Shown: one piece after another, positions 44,806 to 56,457 of the stretch | How the letters are laid out: each line of letters opens with the position of its first letter | Numbering within the stretch: position 1 is the first letter of the stretch | Source of the DNA: Microglena sp. YARC | Taxonomy: Eukaryota; Chlorophyta; Chlorophyceae; Chlamydomonadales; Chlamydomonadaceae | Assembly (NCBI GenBank): GCA_022414725.1 | Contig: CM039465.1 | Span: 16,485,706 to 16,549,705 of the forward strand | Direction: 5' to 3' | Length of the DNA: 64,000 nt | The notes under the pieces: generated by a model | Told to the model about the DNA's origin: nothing | Databases searched by the model: none | What the model saw: the letters and a program-made list of their open reading frames with translations, nothing else | Program-made: the position numbers and the translations under genes

Positions 44806-45524
44806 GTATCTCTTCAAAGTTTTCAAGTATGATATCGTAAAATACACGGTATCTCTTCAAATTTGTCGAGTGTGATAGCGTACAATATTTTGTAGGCAGC
44901 AGCTGCTGGTCTCGTATAGTTATTGCAATACAATTCGATAGCTCAAAGGGCGATGCTCAATGAACAAGTAGCAGAGCATCTCAGAAGAGCAGTACACGCC
45001 AACGGTACATCGAACTGGCATGGAAACAGACACTATCAGTCGCATCATAACACAATACATGGTATATCATTGAGGTTGTCAAGAATGATATAATGTACTT
45101 GACAACAGGGTTCTAATAAGCGCGCGCGTTTCGCTCAGTTTTTCAACCCCCTGTGGGCGCAGCGCGCAGTTTTTGCGCTTTTTGCACAAAAGCGCTGACC
45201 AATTTGACGTTTGTGCGCTTTAAGCGCTGACCAATTTGGCAAGAAGTAGTACCTTGCTTGACAACCTCGAAATCGTACAATACATGGCACGATTATTCTG
45301 GGGACCAGTGCAATATTGACAGCCTTCGGGCTGCTAACAGTCTGCAGACAAAGTTAAGATAGGAAGTATACAAGCTACTACACCAAACTCTGCAGTACAG
45401 GAGTAATCTTGTAACTTGAACTTGGACTTGGTTACATAGCTTCAGCCAGCAATTTGGCTGCTCGCCGTCCTCGGCAGTAAAAAACTTATTATCAGGAAAA
45501 TGAAAACTCGAACAAATCACTTTT
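44806..45524. repeat. Intergenic DNA with 43-bp satellite units
   Basis: Two satellite units follow the LTR element (44,806-44,885); weaker ones are near 45,060 and, inverted, 45,258. At 45,185-45,240, AGCGCTGACCAATTTG occurs twice in a GCGC-rich patch. Near 45,412 is the reverse complement of a GTAACCAAGTCCAAGTTC phrase also seen near 49,372 and 52,220. No gene. Confidence 0.6.
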
Positions 45525-45815
45525 TCTCCATTTTTGGCGGAGCTCCCCCTTCTGGGGGGCGGGAGCCCCCCAGTGTTACCCATTTGTCCATCCATCCATC
45601 CATCCATCCATCCATCCATCCATCCATCCATCCATCCATCCATCCATCCATCCATCCATCCATCCATCCATCCATCCATCCATCCATCCATCCATCCATC
45701 CATCCATCCATCCATCCATCCATCTCGTAACTAACTCGCTTCCGTTGCCACATCACTCCCTCGCGATCACTCTCCGCCATTTTGTAGCGTCGCAGGCGAC
45801 GCTGCATAGAACTTG
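45525..45815 (+). repeat. Dispersed hairpin repeat copy 3 with (CATC)n expansion
   Basis: It has the family ends TTTTTGGCGGAG and CTCCGCCATTTTG, the GCCCCC/GGGGGC stem and the CATAGAACTTGT terminus. The GTCCGTCC section is replaced by about 34 CATC units (45,587-45,724). The Trp-Met-Asp-Gly frame here is an artefact of the repeat. Confidence 0.85.
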
Positions 45816-45934
45816 TATAAATGATGTAAAGAAACAAAATGCATAAGATTCAGTTGATCAAGCAGACAAGCACAGGCATCTGGATTTTTTAATGTGTTAA
45901 AGGAATTTCACCCCAGGAGGTGGGTTTCCCAAGA

Positions 45935-46418
45935 CAAACTAGCAACACCGAAGATTCAGTTCGAATGGCGTTGCCACGAAACAGTAGGCGCACTCATCAT
46001 GTTGCAGATTCGATGGATATTTTATTAATCTGTATTTAGTGTACCTAGAAGGCTATCCGACATACCATATTTGGCTACCCCTTGACTTAACGAATACACT
46101 CATGCATACCTGTGTGTAGAGGGATCCAGCAGGCTAGGAGGTGACATGAGCCCCCCCACCCCCCCACCCACACACATGCAATGCATGACGGCCGCGACAG
46201 TGCCAATGTCACCAATGTAAAAAAATCCTGGAAACAAGTTCGAAAGGATCTGGGGGAGGGGAGGCCCAGTTAGCAGAGGTAAGTTAGCTAGCCAGGACGG
46301 ACACTCGGACAGTAACGTCCTCAACAGTCTCTAGTGGTACTCTACCTCTAACGCCTACTCTCTTGTAGTAGTAACAACGCCATTCGAACTAAATCTTCGG
46401 TGCCGCTGGTTTGAACTA
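45935..46418. repeat. Inverted-repeat-bounded segment carrying an antisense copy of the E6 junction
   Basis: The arms 45,935-45,990 and about 46,351-46,418 are inverted copies (shared ACCGAAGATT and AGTTCGAATGGCGTTG), about 85-90% alike by eye over roughly 40-60 bp. Between them, on the minus strand at about 46,150-46,063, lie CCTGCTGGATCCCTCTACAC, a CAG|GTATGCATG donor and GGGGTAGCCAAATATGGTATG, that is the tail of exon E6 plus the start of intron 6. No protein. Confidence 0.75.
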
Positions 46419-47149
46419 AAAAACAAACTTAGTGCGTAATTTGCTGCGCCCCCAGGTGTCTTAGGGTTCGTGGGGGCAGCACGTTACATGTGATGGGGGT
46501 CGCACCGATTCGCTTAATTTGCGCGCATCACATGAAAAAACTGCAGTGAGAGTCGGTGAGAGTCTCGATACTCAAGTACTCTTCCATCTCCTGTACCAAA
46601 CAGGTTACCGAAGTTCGAGTGTACACTAGGCAGTGAACTGGAGAATACGAGTCAGCTTACAAACATAAGTAGCAAAATATAATGAGGTAAAATAGTCGGT
46701 GCCCATGTGTCACAGGGAGAAGGGCGCAAAGCGGCTTAAACTTATTAAACTGATTTGATAGGTATAAATGTCCTGTCTTCTACACAAGTGGCTTGGCCTC
46801 ATCCCAAGAATTGGATTGGCCAAGAGAAAAAATACAACGCATACATTCCAAGCAAAATCCAGTCAAAGAAACATGGAGATCATATGGCTGTCTACTAAAA
46901 TCTACAGACCATTCAAAATACTAATGCCAGTCAATGACAAATACTGTTGCACGCACAAACAATAAATACACATAAGCTTTTTGAACTTCGATACAGAACA
47001 AACATGCACACAAATACACAATGCTTGGCACGGTAAAAATCGTGCAAAACACATGCACGGCGAAGCAGAAATCCAGAAAAATGGAAATCTTGGCCAACTA
47101 CGAAGGGCCATTTAATACACTCAAGGCGGCGCAAGAAGACGCATACCAC
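46419..47149. other. Intergenic DNA, no feature seen
   Basis: No convincing gene, RNA gene or repeat on either strand. Confidence 0.5.
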
Positions 47150-47830
47150 ATTGTACCACATACGGCACAATACCGACGTACACTGCAGTCACCGCAGACC
47201 ACCACAGTGCACCGCAGACCACACAAGACCGACGTACACTGCAGTAACCGCATTACACCACAGTGTACCGCAGACGGCAAAAGACCGACGTACACTGCAG
47301 TCACTGCAGTGCACTGCAGTAAACCACTGTGCACCGCATACGGCACAAGACCGACAAACAATGCAGTCACTGCAGTGCACCACAGTGTACCGCAGACGGC
47401 ATAATACCGATGTACACTGCAGTCAACGCAGCACACCACAGTGTACTGCAGACGGCATAAGACCGACGTACACTGCAGTACACCACAGTGCACCGCATAC
47501 CGCACAAGACTGACGTACACTGCAGTCACTGCTGTACACCACAGTGTACCGCATTCGGCACAAGACCAATGTACACTGCAGTAAACCACAGTGTACCGCA
47601 GACGGCAAAAGACCGACGTTCACTGCAGTCACCGTAGTACACCACAGTCTACTGCAGACGGCATAAGACCGATGTACCCTGCAGTCAATGCAGTACACCA
47701 CAGTGTACCGCAGACGGCGGAAAACTGGTGTACATTGCAGTAACGGTAGTACACTACAGCGGATCGCATAGGGCACAAGACCGACGTGCACTACAGTCAC
47801 CGCAAACGGCGCTATACCATCGTCCACCCC
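47150..47830. repeat. Satellite array, about 13 degenerate units of 45-60 bp
   Basis: Core phrases ACCGACGTACACTGCAGT, CACCACAGTGTACCGCAGAC and GGCACAAGACC alternate through the block with unit drift. Long frames on both strands follow from the composition and are not genes. Confidence 0.85.
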
Positions 47831-49894
47831 GGTCAAAACAAATCGGGAGTAAACGACATTCGCTTGCAGCACCATAAGCTCAACACAGGTTTCAACATCC
47901 GCTATGGATATCTTCTTGGCCACCCTCAAAGTCTTGCAAGGACGATGAGCAGAGAGTCACGCCAACTTCCTCAGGATTGATCAGGCCAGAATAACCTGGC
48001 CAGGCTGGCTCAAATATTAGTGAGAGGAGCTAGCTAGCATAACTGGAAACACAACAGCCCACAGGTCAAGTTCAACAGCCCTAAGGTATAATCATGGTGC
48101 TGGGACCAAGTGGCTGGGACTCTAAATGTGGGCTAGACGCTGCTGTGAGATGTATGAAGACAGGCCACTCAAAAGCGAAGCTCAAAGGCTCAATTAAGGA
48201 AAAAGTGATGGGGAAATTCAGAAATCATAAGCACACATGTAGAATTGGGCAAGTCAGACAACCTTCTGCATAAATAGTTGTAGTTATGTACCAGTTAGGA
48301 GTGACACAATGCACTATGTATCCCAAGGAAAAGCCAGACGGAAAAACCCTGCCATCCACAGAGTCATTGTGTCAGTCCTAACCTTCACAGTTTTTCCGGC
48401 TTTTATTAGTAGCTTCCTGAGCCACACTGACACCCCAACCTTACCTCCTTTCTCCTTTCGTGAGTTGCGATGCTAATATACGCTCTCATGATAATCTGAC
48501 TGGATGATTAAGTCTTATCATTCTTATCAAATATAGAAGGTTCATTTGTTTGTTTGTCTCTCATGAAACCAGAAGATGTTGTTTGGAACTAACGGACGGA
48601 CACCGGTGGAATCTGGGGGCTGCACACACAGATTCAGTCAGAGTTGGAAAGCTGATTGTGGCAGCTTCCAGGTGCAATCGGCTACTTACGATATGGATGA
48701 GTAGCAAGCCAGGGGAGCTCCCTAGAAGCTACTGGTAATAACCTAAAAGAGCGCTGATGTGTTCGTCACACAATACCCCACTGCCCATTCACCCGGTGGA
48801 GTGAGGGTAGCTGGCCTTGGGAACTCCAACAAACAGTTATTAGTAGCCAGCGGCTAGGCAGAGGAGCGGCCTAGAAGCTGCTAGTATAAAACTAAAAGAA
48901 AAACGTTGATGCGTTTTCCACACAATACCCCTTTGCCCATTTACCAGGCATCTGGTGAGGATGCGAAGAAGCAGGACTTAACTCACCAACAAGCAGTTGG
49001 CAGGTATATACTAAAAAGCGGGAAAATAAAGCGATACAGCAAGACGAGTAAGAGAGTGAGCGGCATCTGCCAGCATTCTGTCTGCAGCCCTCACACACAT
49101 AAAAAACCAAAGAGCAAGATTGCTAATACTGCACAGACAACAATTAATGGCACGACACTAATAAAACAAAGACAAGACAAAAGGAACACAAATAAACACT
49201 AATAAAACAAGCACAAGACAAAAGGATAGCTGCTGCAACGGATGAGAGGAAAGTGACATTCCCAACCAATTGACATCAGGAGGGTCTAAAAAGGTGAAAA
49301 GAGGTGAACAAAACATGAGACCTGTTGCAGCAGCACGTCTCATAGCAGACCTCTGCTGGCTGGAGCCATGTAACCAAGTCCAAGTAGGAGACCTTGCATT
49401 ATGTCTCTCTCCGGCTAATATATTCATTTGGAGGCCATTAGGGAACCAAGGTATGTTCCGTAATGCAATCATTCACCATATCTGGTGGAATACCATATCT
49501 ACACTCGTGATGGAAACACAAAAATGATCAATAACACCTCACAAAAAGTGGTCGGCCCCATTGAAAGCAAACGGGCTGGCCCCCTCAACCTCACGCCCCG
49601 TAATAAGGCGGACTATTTATTTATCTCACAAAAATGTCAGTAACACCTCACTTGTGCTGGATGACAGGGGAAGAATTCTAAGTCTGCCCCATCAGACTTA
49701 TAAGTTGGGCCCGCCGATCTTGCATCTTCATTTTGCCGTGCTTGACAGGGAAAACACGTGGGCAGTATAAGCCACCTTGAGGTTGCCTGTGATTGACTAA
49801 GTATAACACCCCTCAATAGCATTAGTGGTGGGAGCATGAGCCATCCTCGCTGTAGTAGTCCAAGGGGCGAGAATCGGCATAGGAGAGGGAAGGA
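47831..49894. other. Intergenic / 3' flank of zinc-finger gene
   Basis: No gene supported. A pair of diverged direct copies, AAAGAGCGCTGATG..CACACAATACCCCACTGCCC near 48,746 and AAACGTTGATG..CACACAATACCCCTTTGCCC near 48,901, lies about 155 bp apart. ACTAATAAAACAA recurs near 49,158 and 49,199. The 3' UTR of the zinc-finger gene should lie just left of 49,895; no polyadenylation signal is assigned. Confidence 0.5.
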
Positions 49895-52533
49895 CTACCC
49901 AGTATAGAGTTGTACTGCAGGGAAAGGGCGTCGGTGTCCGAAGTACACCCTCCGCTGTCCGATGGGTTCCAAGCAGCGGGTTGAGTTCCAAAATTTCCCT
50001 GCAGCTGGGCTTGTGGAAAAGGCTGGTTTGCTGAGTGGCCGGACAGAGTTGGCCTGCAGATTCATGTAGTTATTACCCTCGGAAAATTGTCGCTGCATCT
50101 GGCTCTGCATCGCCAGAACATGCACCAGGTCGTTGGCTTGGTGGGAGATCATCTGTTGGGCCTTCTGCTGCAGCTGCATGTCAGACATGGCCCTGGCCAG
50201 CTGCATGACTGAGTCTACCTGCTGCTGCTGTTGCACCTGGAGCTGCTGTTGCAGCAGCAGCTGGGGTATAACCGTTACCTGCTGGTGCTGTTTGTTGGGC
50301 ATGCAGGCGTGGTTGAGGTTGGGAATGCAGCTGCTCAGGTGAGGGGGGGCAGGGGCTTTGGCAGATGCAAGCAGCTGGTACTGCAGCTGAAGGTCGGTAG
50401 CGGCGTGCTGCTGAGCGGACTCAGGCAGGGCGAGCTGCTGCTTTGATTGAGGCTTTCCGCTCTGAGATCGCTTCGGCCCCCTGTTCGAAAATGGGTCGAG
50501 CTCGAAGTTGGGGCCAGCTTGCCCGGATTTGCCTCCTGTGATGCGGAGCTGATCAATGGAATGTGCGAAAAAACAAGTCTTGTGCTGGCAGCCCAGCCCC
50601 TCGTTGCACAGCTGTGTGCGATATCTGAAAAAAGGCAGCAGGGTGTTAGCGAAATAGAGATCATAATTTGCATGTCATCGGAGGACAGAATTCAGGAGTC
50701 AGCTAATACCTGCTGAACCAAATGATGATTATGATGATGATGATGATGATGATTATGATGATTATGATGATGGTGATGATGATGGTGATGATGATGATTA
50801 CTTTTCTGGCAGGAGCCCCCAGGGTCACCCATTTGTCCAATTGTATGGTTGTCAAGAAAGCTTTGGAGACAGCGCTAAGGGCGGGTAACTAACTACAGAC
50901 ATTAAAAGCTGCCCAGTGTGCGCTTACTTACTCAAAAACTAAACCGAATAATAAATATAAAGACATAAACCACGTTATTCAGCAGCAGAATTGTGTCCAA
51001 GCATACCAGCCCCTCTGTTACTCCTGGAGGGGGGGGAGCCCCCTAACTGGCTTCCTTTTAAATCAGGTAAAAAGTCTTGAAATTCACTTTAGAAGCCCCT
51101 GAAAGGAAAAATCACGTTCCCCTGACCGTAACTGGACCCTGGCCCTGACTTCGGTCGATTCCAGTGGCACCTGTCTCTCCGATAGCCAACATTCCCCGCC
51201 AATTTTTATGTCGCTTTCGATGCGCCTACAACTTGTTATGGTGCCTTTTTGGACTCTCAAGGTGCTCGCAACCTGACGCAGTCAAGGAGAACTTTTGAAC
51301 ATCAGGAAACATTTATGTGCCAATCTGTGCAGTGACAAATCCATTTTACCCTCTCATCAGGAAAGAGAGAGGGCAAGAAACCCAAAGCAGGAGGGAAATG
51401 AGCACGGATGAGAGACGTACGCAACATCGAATACTCGCAAGCTGGGTGCTTACTAACGGCAGTAAATAACAAATTATAGGCGCGTAACTCAAGGCCCAGG
51501 GTTGGAACGTGACGGAGAACTTTACGTGTTTAATTGTTACATCTTTGTATGAGGCGAGATGTATGATGTATTTTCCTGGGCGAGGATCGAAGCGAAACTG
51601 CCCGATAGAGCAGTGGAGGACGGGCGGACGGACGGACAAACAAATCGGACAAATGGGTGACCCAGGGGGCTCCCGCCCCGAGAAAAGATCATACGTTCCC
51701 AGCAAAAGTTAGCACTTACAAGTATCAGAAGAGCTTTCCCTCGGGACTTACCTGCTCGGATGGAGCCAGTACTCGAAGACATTGTGAGCGAAGGAGCATC
51801 TGTCTCCGCGGGGGCAATGCATGTTCTGCATGACGGGGCAGAGGGCACGGTGGGTAGCAGAAAGGGAAAACATATTATATGACACAAAGATTGCGAGGCC
51901 GTAGGGGTGGGAGGACAGGTGGGGGAGATGAGAGAAAGGCGATATGGTTTCAGAGCGCGCGTACCTTCTTCATTTCCGGACAGGCCACCCCTGAGTAATT
52001 GCATGTGCGGACATCACGGCGTTTCGCCTTTTCCGCAGGATGAGCAAATGGGCAGGTCGTCCCTGCAAGCCGAAAGGGTGAGAGCAAGTTAGTAGTCGCG
52101 GACTGTGAAATCGAGCTACTACCAGTACTGCGAATGCTTAGGGAAGTCGCGTAACCTGACAAGATATTGAATGGCAAAACAGCTGACACATATTATAGAG
52201 CTTCTGGGACATTCTGGAGCCATGTAACCAAGTTCAAGTTCTGAGACCAAACGGAATGGATACGAAAGAAACCACTTACAGTCGTGGGAGAAGCGTTTGC
52301 TGCAGGGAAGGACCTACAGATCAAAAATATTGTATGGATATTAGGAGTGCAGTTAGAGAAGCGTAGCATCGTTTCGAGCCAAAAACAATCGGGGGCGACC
52401 GAGACCGGGAGAGAAGGAAGAAGATTAAGAGAAAAGCAGGTGGACTTACCTTGAAGCAGAAGATGCGAAACTCGTCGGAAGCGTACAGAGGACTGTCCTC
52501 GCTCGTTGCTGTAAGATTAGAAACAGCCGGCAT
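49895..52533 (-). CDS. Plant-type (RR) tandem CCCH zinc-finger protein, five exons
   Basis: Exons on the minus strand: 52,533-52,450; 52,313-52,280; 52,062-51,965; 51,825-51,752; 50,624-49,895. All have GT-AG borders with matching phases and give 339 residues with stop TAG at 49,895. The N-terminus leads into [14 protein letters not shown], followed by [16 protein letters not shown] (C-x5-H-x4-C-x3-H, the plant-specific RR finger), [23 protein letters not shown] (C-x8-C-x5-C-x3-H) and [21 protein letters not shown] (C-x5-C-x4-C-x3-H). The C-terminal half is Gln-rich ([14 protein letters not shown]). Plant members bind AU-rich mRNA elements and act in mRNA turnover in P-bodies, stress granules and the nucleus. 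All zinc ligands are present. An ATG at 52,533 follows CCCCAGG, so a further 5' exon is possible. Confidence 0.9.
50625..51751 (-). repeat. Intron 4 of zinc-finger gene, with (GAT)n and hairpin-repeat fragments
   Basis: (GATGAT)n-type sequence lies at 50,722-50,800. Fragments of the dispersed hairpin repeat lie at 50,803-50,845 (GGAGCCCCCAGGGT, CCATTTGTCC), 51,030-51,235 (CCCGCCAATTTTTATGTCGC, CTACAACTTGT) and, inverted, 51,560-51,690 (GGACGGACGGACAAAC, GGGGGCTCCCGCCCC). A repeat copy appears to have been split, or two copies nest. Confidence 0.65.
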
Positions 52534-53585
52534 CCTGGGGAAACCGTTTCAGAAAGCAGGCGAACAGATGACCTCCGCGGATGTAAAGAGCTGCTTCAAG
52601 GTCGTAGGATTGGATAACTGCTGTGGTCCTTCAGAGTTTCGATTTGGCATACATGCAGCGACAGCAAACGAAAGTAGATGAAACAAGAGAAGGGTGTAGT
52701 AGAATGGATTAAAAGTATAACTGGTGAAGGCGCAGCTTGGTTTAGTAGAGAGCTATTGGAAGTAAATCCCGCCAATTGCAATCGGGGTGTACTACTGATA
52801 TTTATCTGAGGGACTGGGAGGGATAAACATATCCCTCTGATATTTATTAGCAGCAATATGTATCAGGCCTTTTGTGCCAGGCTGGATAATAGACGTGATC
52901 TATACGATTGAAGCTACGTTGTCCGTCCGCAAGCTTGCCAGGTAAACAAATCTATCATATCCTATATGGGCACCGCCATACGCCTTGAACGAGACGTTTA
53001 ATGACGTCAGCAAGACCGGGGGGCGGGCCCCCCTCGCTCTTAAGCCCAGGGGGGTCCGCAGCGCAGCAGCGCGAGTCAGGCGAATTCGTAGACTTGGCTC
53101 TTCAGCGATTTTTTTGTGGAGCCCGCGGAGCCCCCTCTTCTGGGGCGGCTGGAGCCCCCAAGGCAAGGGTCGGCCAGGGTTACCCCCGGGCGCCCCCGGG
53201 GTTACCCCCCGGGTTACCCCGATGTCCGTTAGCGTTTGTCTGACCTGAACAAATCCTATGCAGCGGAAAATGAAAAGCGGGAAAATGGCGTAGTGTGTTG
53301 GCAACGGACTGGAGCTGACGGAATCCTGGGTAGCCCGGGTAGCCTGTTAGTCATGAGAGCTCGTACGGTCGGGGGAGACTAGTGATGGGCAGGGGATGAG
53401 TGATGGGGGGGCGTGGGCGGGCGTGGGCGTAGGGTGTCAGCTTCAATCTCTTCAGGAGTGAAGGAACGTGAAAACAGCGGGAGCACTCTTGATCTTTACA
53501 TAAAGAAGGTATAGAAAGGGACGGGTGGCCCAATAAGAGGCACACCGCTACGGGGATCAAAAGGACACAAACCCTGGATGAACAG
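52534..53585. other. 5' flank of zinc-finger gene with hairpin repeat copy
   Basis: No gene supported. At about 53,090-53,340 lies a GC-rich copy of the dispersed hairpin repeat (GGAGCCCCCTCTTCTGGGGC, CCGATGTCCGTTAGCG) with degraded ends. The bidirectional GC-rich frames here are compositional. Confidence 0.55.
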
Positions 53586-56289
53586 GGTTGGGCTATACAG
53601 TGACACTGACCACGGTAGCTGTCAGTGTACATCAGGAGATCGTTCTAAGGACACACAAAAGTATTCAGCAAGTCATACACAACGGGTGTAACACACCAGG
53701 TGCTGACACTCCACCTATGACGCAGGTGACATACAATACTACTTCTCCACCTATGACACCAGTGTCAGACAACGATAAACTGCTAGCAAACAAAAATTAG
53801 AGGTGAGGCTGAAAAACTAGAGGTCCAGAAGAAAGCCCTGACTAAAATAAAAGGATGAGAAAGTATGAACCAAAAAACCACTGTGGAACTCCGAAAATGT
53901 AGAAGCAAAAAGCTTGGGTCATACCGAGCTGGGCTGAAAACAAAATGGAAATGTAACCATCCATGGTTAGCGCAAAAATACTATTCATCCAGAATAGTAG
54001 GCACAAAACCAGAAAATCACAGGGAGGCCAGACAGAAATCAATCCTAATACCAAAGTAAGGGTAACAACGGTGACTTAAATAACCGAAGACATATTCTAA
54101 AGAGAAGACTGAAATATCGTGTGAGAGCAGCACAAGACATAATCAAAGCCTAAAGGACGCAGACAAGAGGACACTATAGTCATCTATTGAACTAATTCGA
54201 TGGAAAAATCCTCTACCTGAAATACTAGTCGTAGCATAGTATTCATGACTAGTCTGGGATGAAAAAAACATGAGAAACTGGTTTCTTACCCAAAGATGGA
54301 AGTACGAAGACATATGAAAGTTAATTATCATACATCCCCAGCTACGGCACTAACTAAGTGGAAAGAACCGCCTGAAATACACGTGGAAGAACAAAAAGGA
54401 GGTGTGAATGCACAGCAAGATCATTCTAGGAGGTGGGTATCGCACCGCAAAGAAATCGTACACTCGCGACAAACCAAGCCCTGAACTACAAGCAAACCAA
54501 ACCAGAAGCAACTGAAAATCCAAAGGATGCGAAGATAAATTTCAAGAAACTTGTAACCAACAAAGGAAACACAGTTCAATGAACAATAGAAGTTTAGACG
54601 TACAAACACAGTACAGAAAACCTATTGTCCACTTGAAAAGAATAGTACACGCAGAAAAGAATTTACTGCAATGGATGGACTGAAATACACCTGGAAGAAC
54701 AAGAAATAGGAGTGTGAAGGTACATCTGCAAGTACAACTGCAAGATTACCCAGTCCACCAATGTACGGGAAAAATCCGAAGTGAAACAAGTACTACACTC
54801 CACTTAATGCACTAATCACCTCAGGGGCTGGTGAATTAAAAACAGTGAGAAGCATAAAGAAATAGCTAATCTATGATGAGCTCCACCGAAAGAACCATCT
54901 GCCTATGGAACGAAGTGGCAGAAACCATCAAGACGCTGTAACGGTGGTCTGAATAAATTACCACCTTCCACCAAAACCAAGAAAGACAGCAGAATATCTA
55001 GCTGCCTAACAAACATCTTACAGAGGGATGGCAGACCTCAGAAAAAATCAAGCCCAGGTCTCTGCAAAAATCCTTTGACACCAAACCGAGCGTTGGAACG
55101 CTCCACCAATCCAGACTGCCCTACAAGACAGTTTAGTAGGTGCTGAGGAATAGGCACCCACACATAGAAACATGTTAACCTATCATGAGAGCCATCAGCA
55201 CCATCAGGTTATAAATCCCCTAAAAATTCGCCAGCAGGGACGGCATTCTGCGCAGGGATTCTGCAGGGATTCTGCAGCAGGGACGGCATTCTTTGCCTCT
55301 AAATTAGACATGGTGGGGCCTGGGTCAAACGGAAAACACCATCCGTACCCAGTATCACCCATAGACCACACTTCTAAAGAATCATCACCCGGCAATCCAA
55401 CCCAAGGTGGCCTGTTTCCATGCCCATCGTTACCCCAATATATATGTCTCACCAGAAAATGGAGGTAGGTAATAGAGCAAGCAAAACCTGCAACTCATCT
55501 GAACTGGTGCAGGGGTCGATGACTGATGAAACACGCTGGGGAACATCCACCATGTTAGATAGAAGGGGAAACTAGCTCCTAAAACTTCACCTTCAATACG
55601 AGGGGGCGTGGCAGTACTGGTGACCCCATGAGATGGAGGTAAATTAAGATCGGAAACTCCTTGAGTCTCCCGCCCATCCCCCAGGGATTAACTCGATGCA
55701 GCGCATTCGGCTCCAGGCCACGGTCGAAGGACCATTCGATGCCCAGGACCGGAAGCCACTGCCGGGGTCACTGGAGGATGCAAGGCGTTGCCCGCTCGCC
55801 GAACACATCACTGGTGATAACAGGAGAGGTGTCGCCTAAATACAGAGACCTATCTTAATGGGAGCGCCCAGGATGCAGTTGTGTACAAAACTGCGCATAG
55901 AAGAGTCAATCACGACCTACTATGACCTGGCGCAACTTAGGGAACCAAAACATAATCCCCTTTTCTCACCATGGGATGCCTAACCAGTCGACCAGCTCAA
56001 CTCGATCGCCGAGCTCATCACGTTTCTCGCATAGACCAGGATAATATACCACGGAAAGCCTAAGACACACAACAATGAAATGTGCAAGCGCTACCCCCCT
56101 ACCATTCCTAATCCTATTCCATTCCGAATCCTAAGCCAAACACTTCAGCTCCACCAACCGTCGAACCAAAGCGCACAGACAGTATGCCAGGAGCCGCACC
56201 GCCGAAGTAGCCAGCGGCCACAAGTAGCTAGTAACCGCACCGCCGAAGTAGCCAGTAGCGTCAAGTAGCCTGAAGGAGCAGCAGAAATT
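53586..56289. other. 2.7-kb orphan region, no recognised gene
   Basis: No frame longer than about 100 codons and no family motif. Weak internal repeats occur: CTGAAATACACGTGGAAGAA and CTGAAATACACCTGGAAGAA (54,370 and 54,682), GCAGGGATTCTGCAGGGATT with GCAGGGACGGCATTCT twice (55,235-55,295), and CCGCACCGCCGAAGTAGCCAG twice (about 56,190 and 56,236; quoted in part as CACCGCCGAAGTAGCCAG). The minus-strand frame 55,452-55,204 (HIYWGNDGHGNRPPWVGLPG) looks protein-like but I cannot place it. It may be a decayed mobile element. Confidence 0.4.
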
Positions 56290-56457
56290 GAAATTGAAAA
56301 TTGTTACATCCGAGTAATGCGCCACTCTCAGGACGTGAAGTTTAAGGACACTGCGTAAGCCGGAGCTAGCAGTAGTCACCATAAGAGAGTCTCCTTGTCA
56401 GGGAGTCTGAATAAGCCCCTGGTGGGCAAAATTTAACAAGGAGAACCAGGGAAATTA

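Noticed and set aside
45517..45837. Trp-Met-Asp-Gly and His-Pro-Ser-Ile repeat proteins on the two strands
   Set aside because: Both derive from the (CATC)n run inside a hairpin repeat.
46931..47929. Cysteine/valine-rich proteins of up to 168 codons over the 47-kb satellite
   Set aside because: They follow the repeat period and composition; no splice sites or domain signals.
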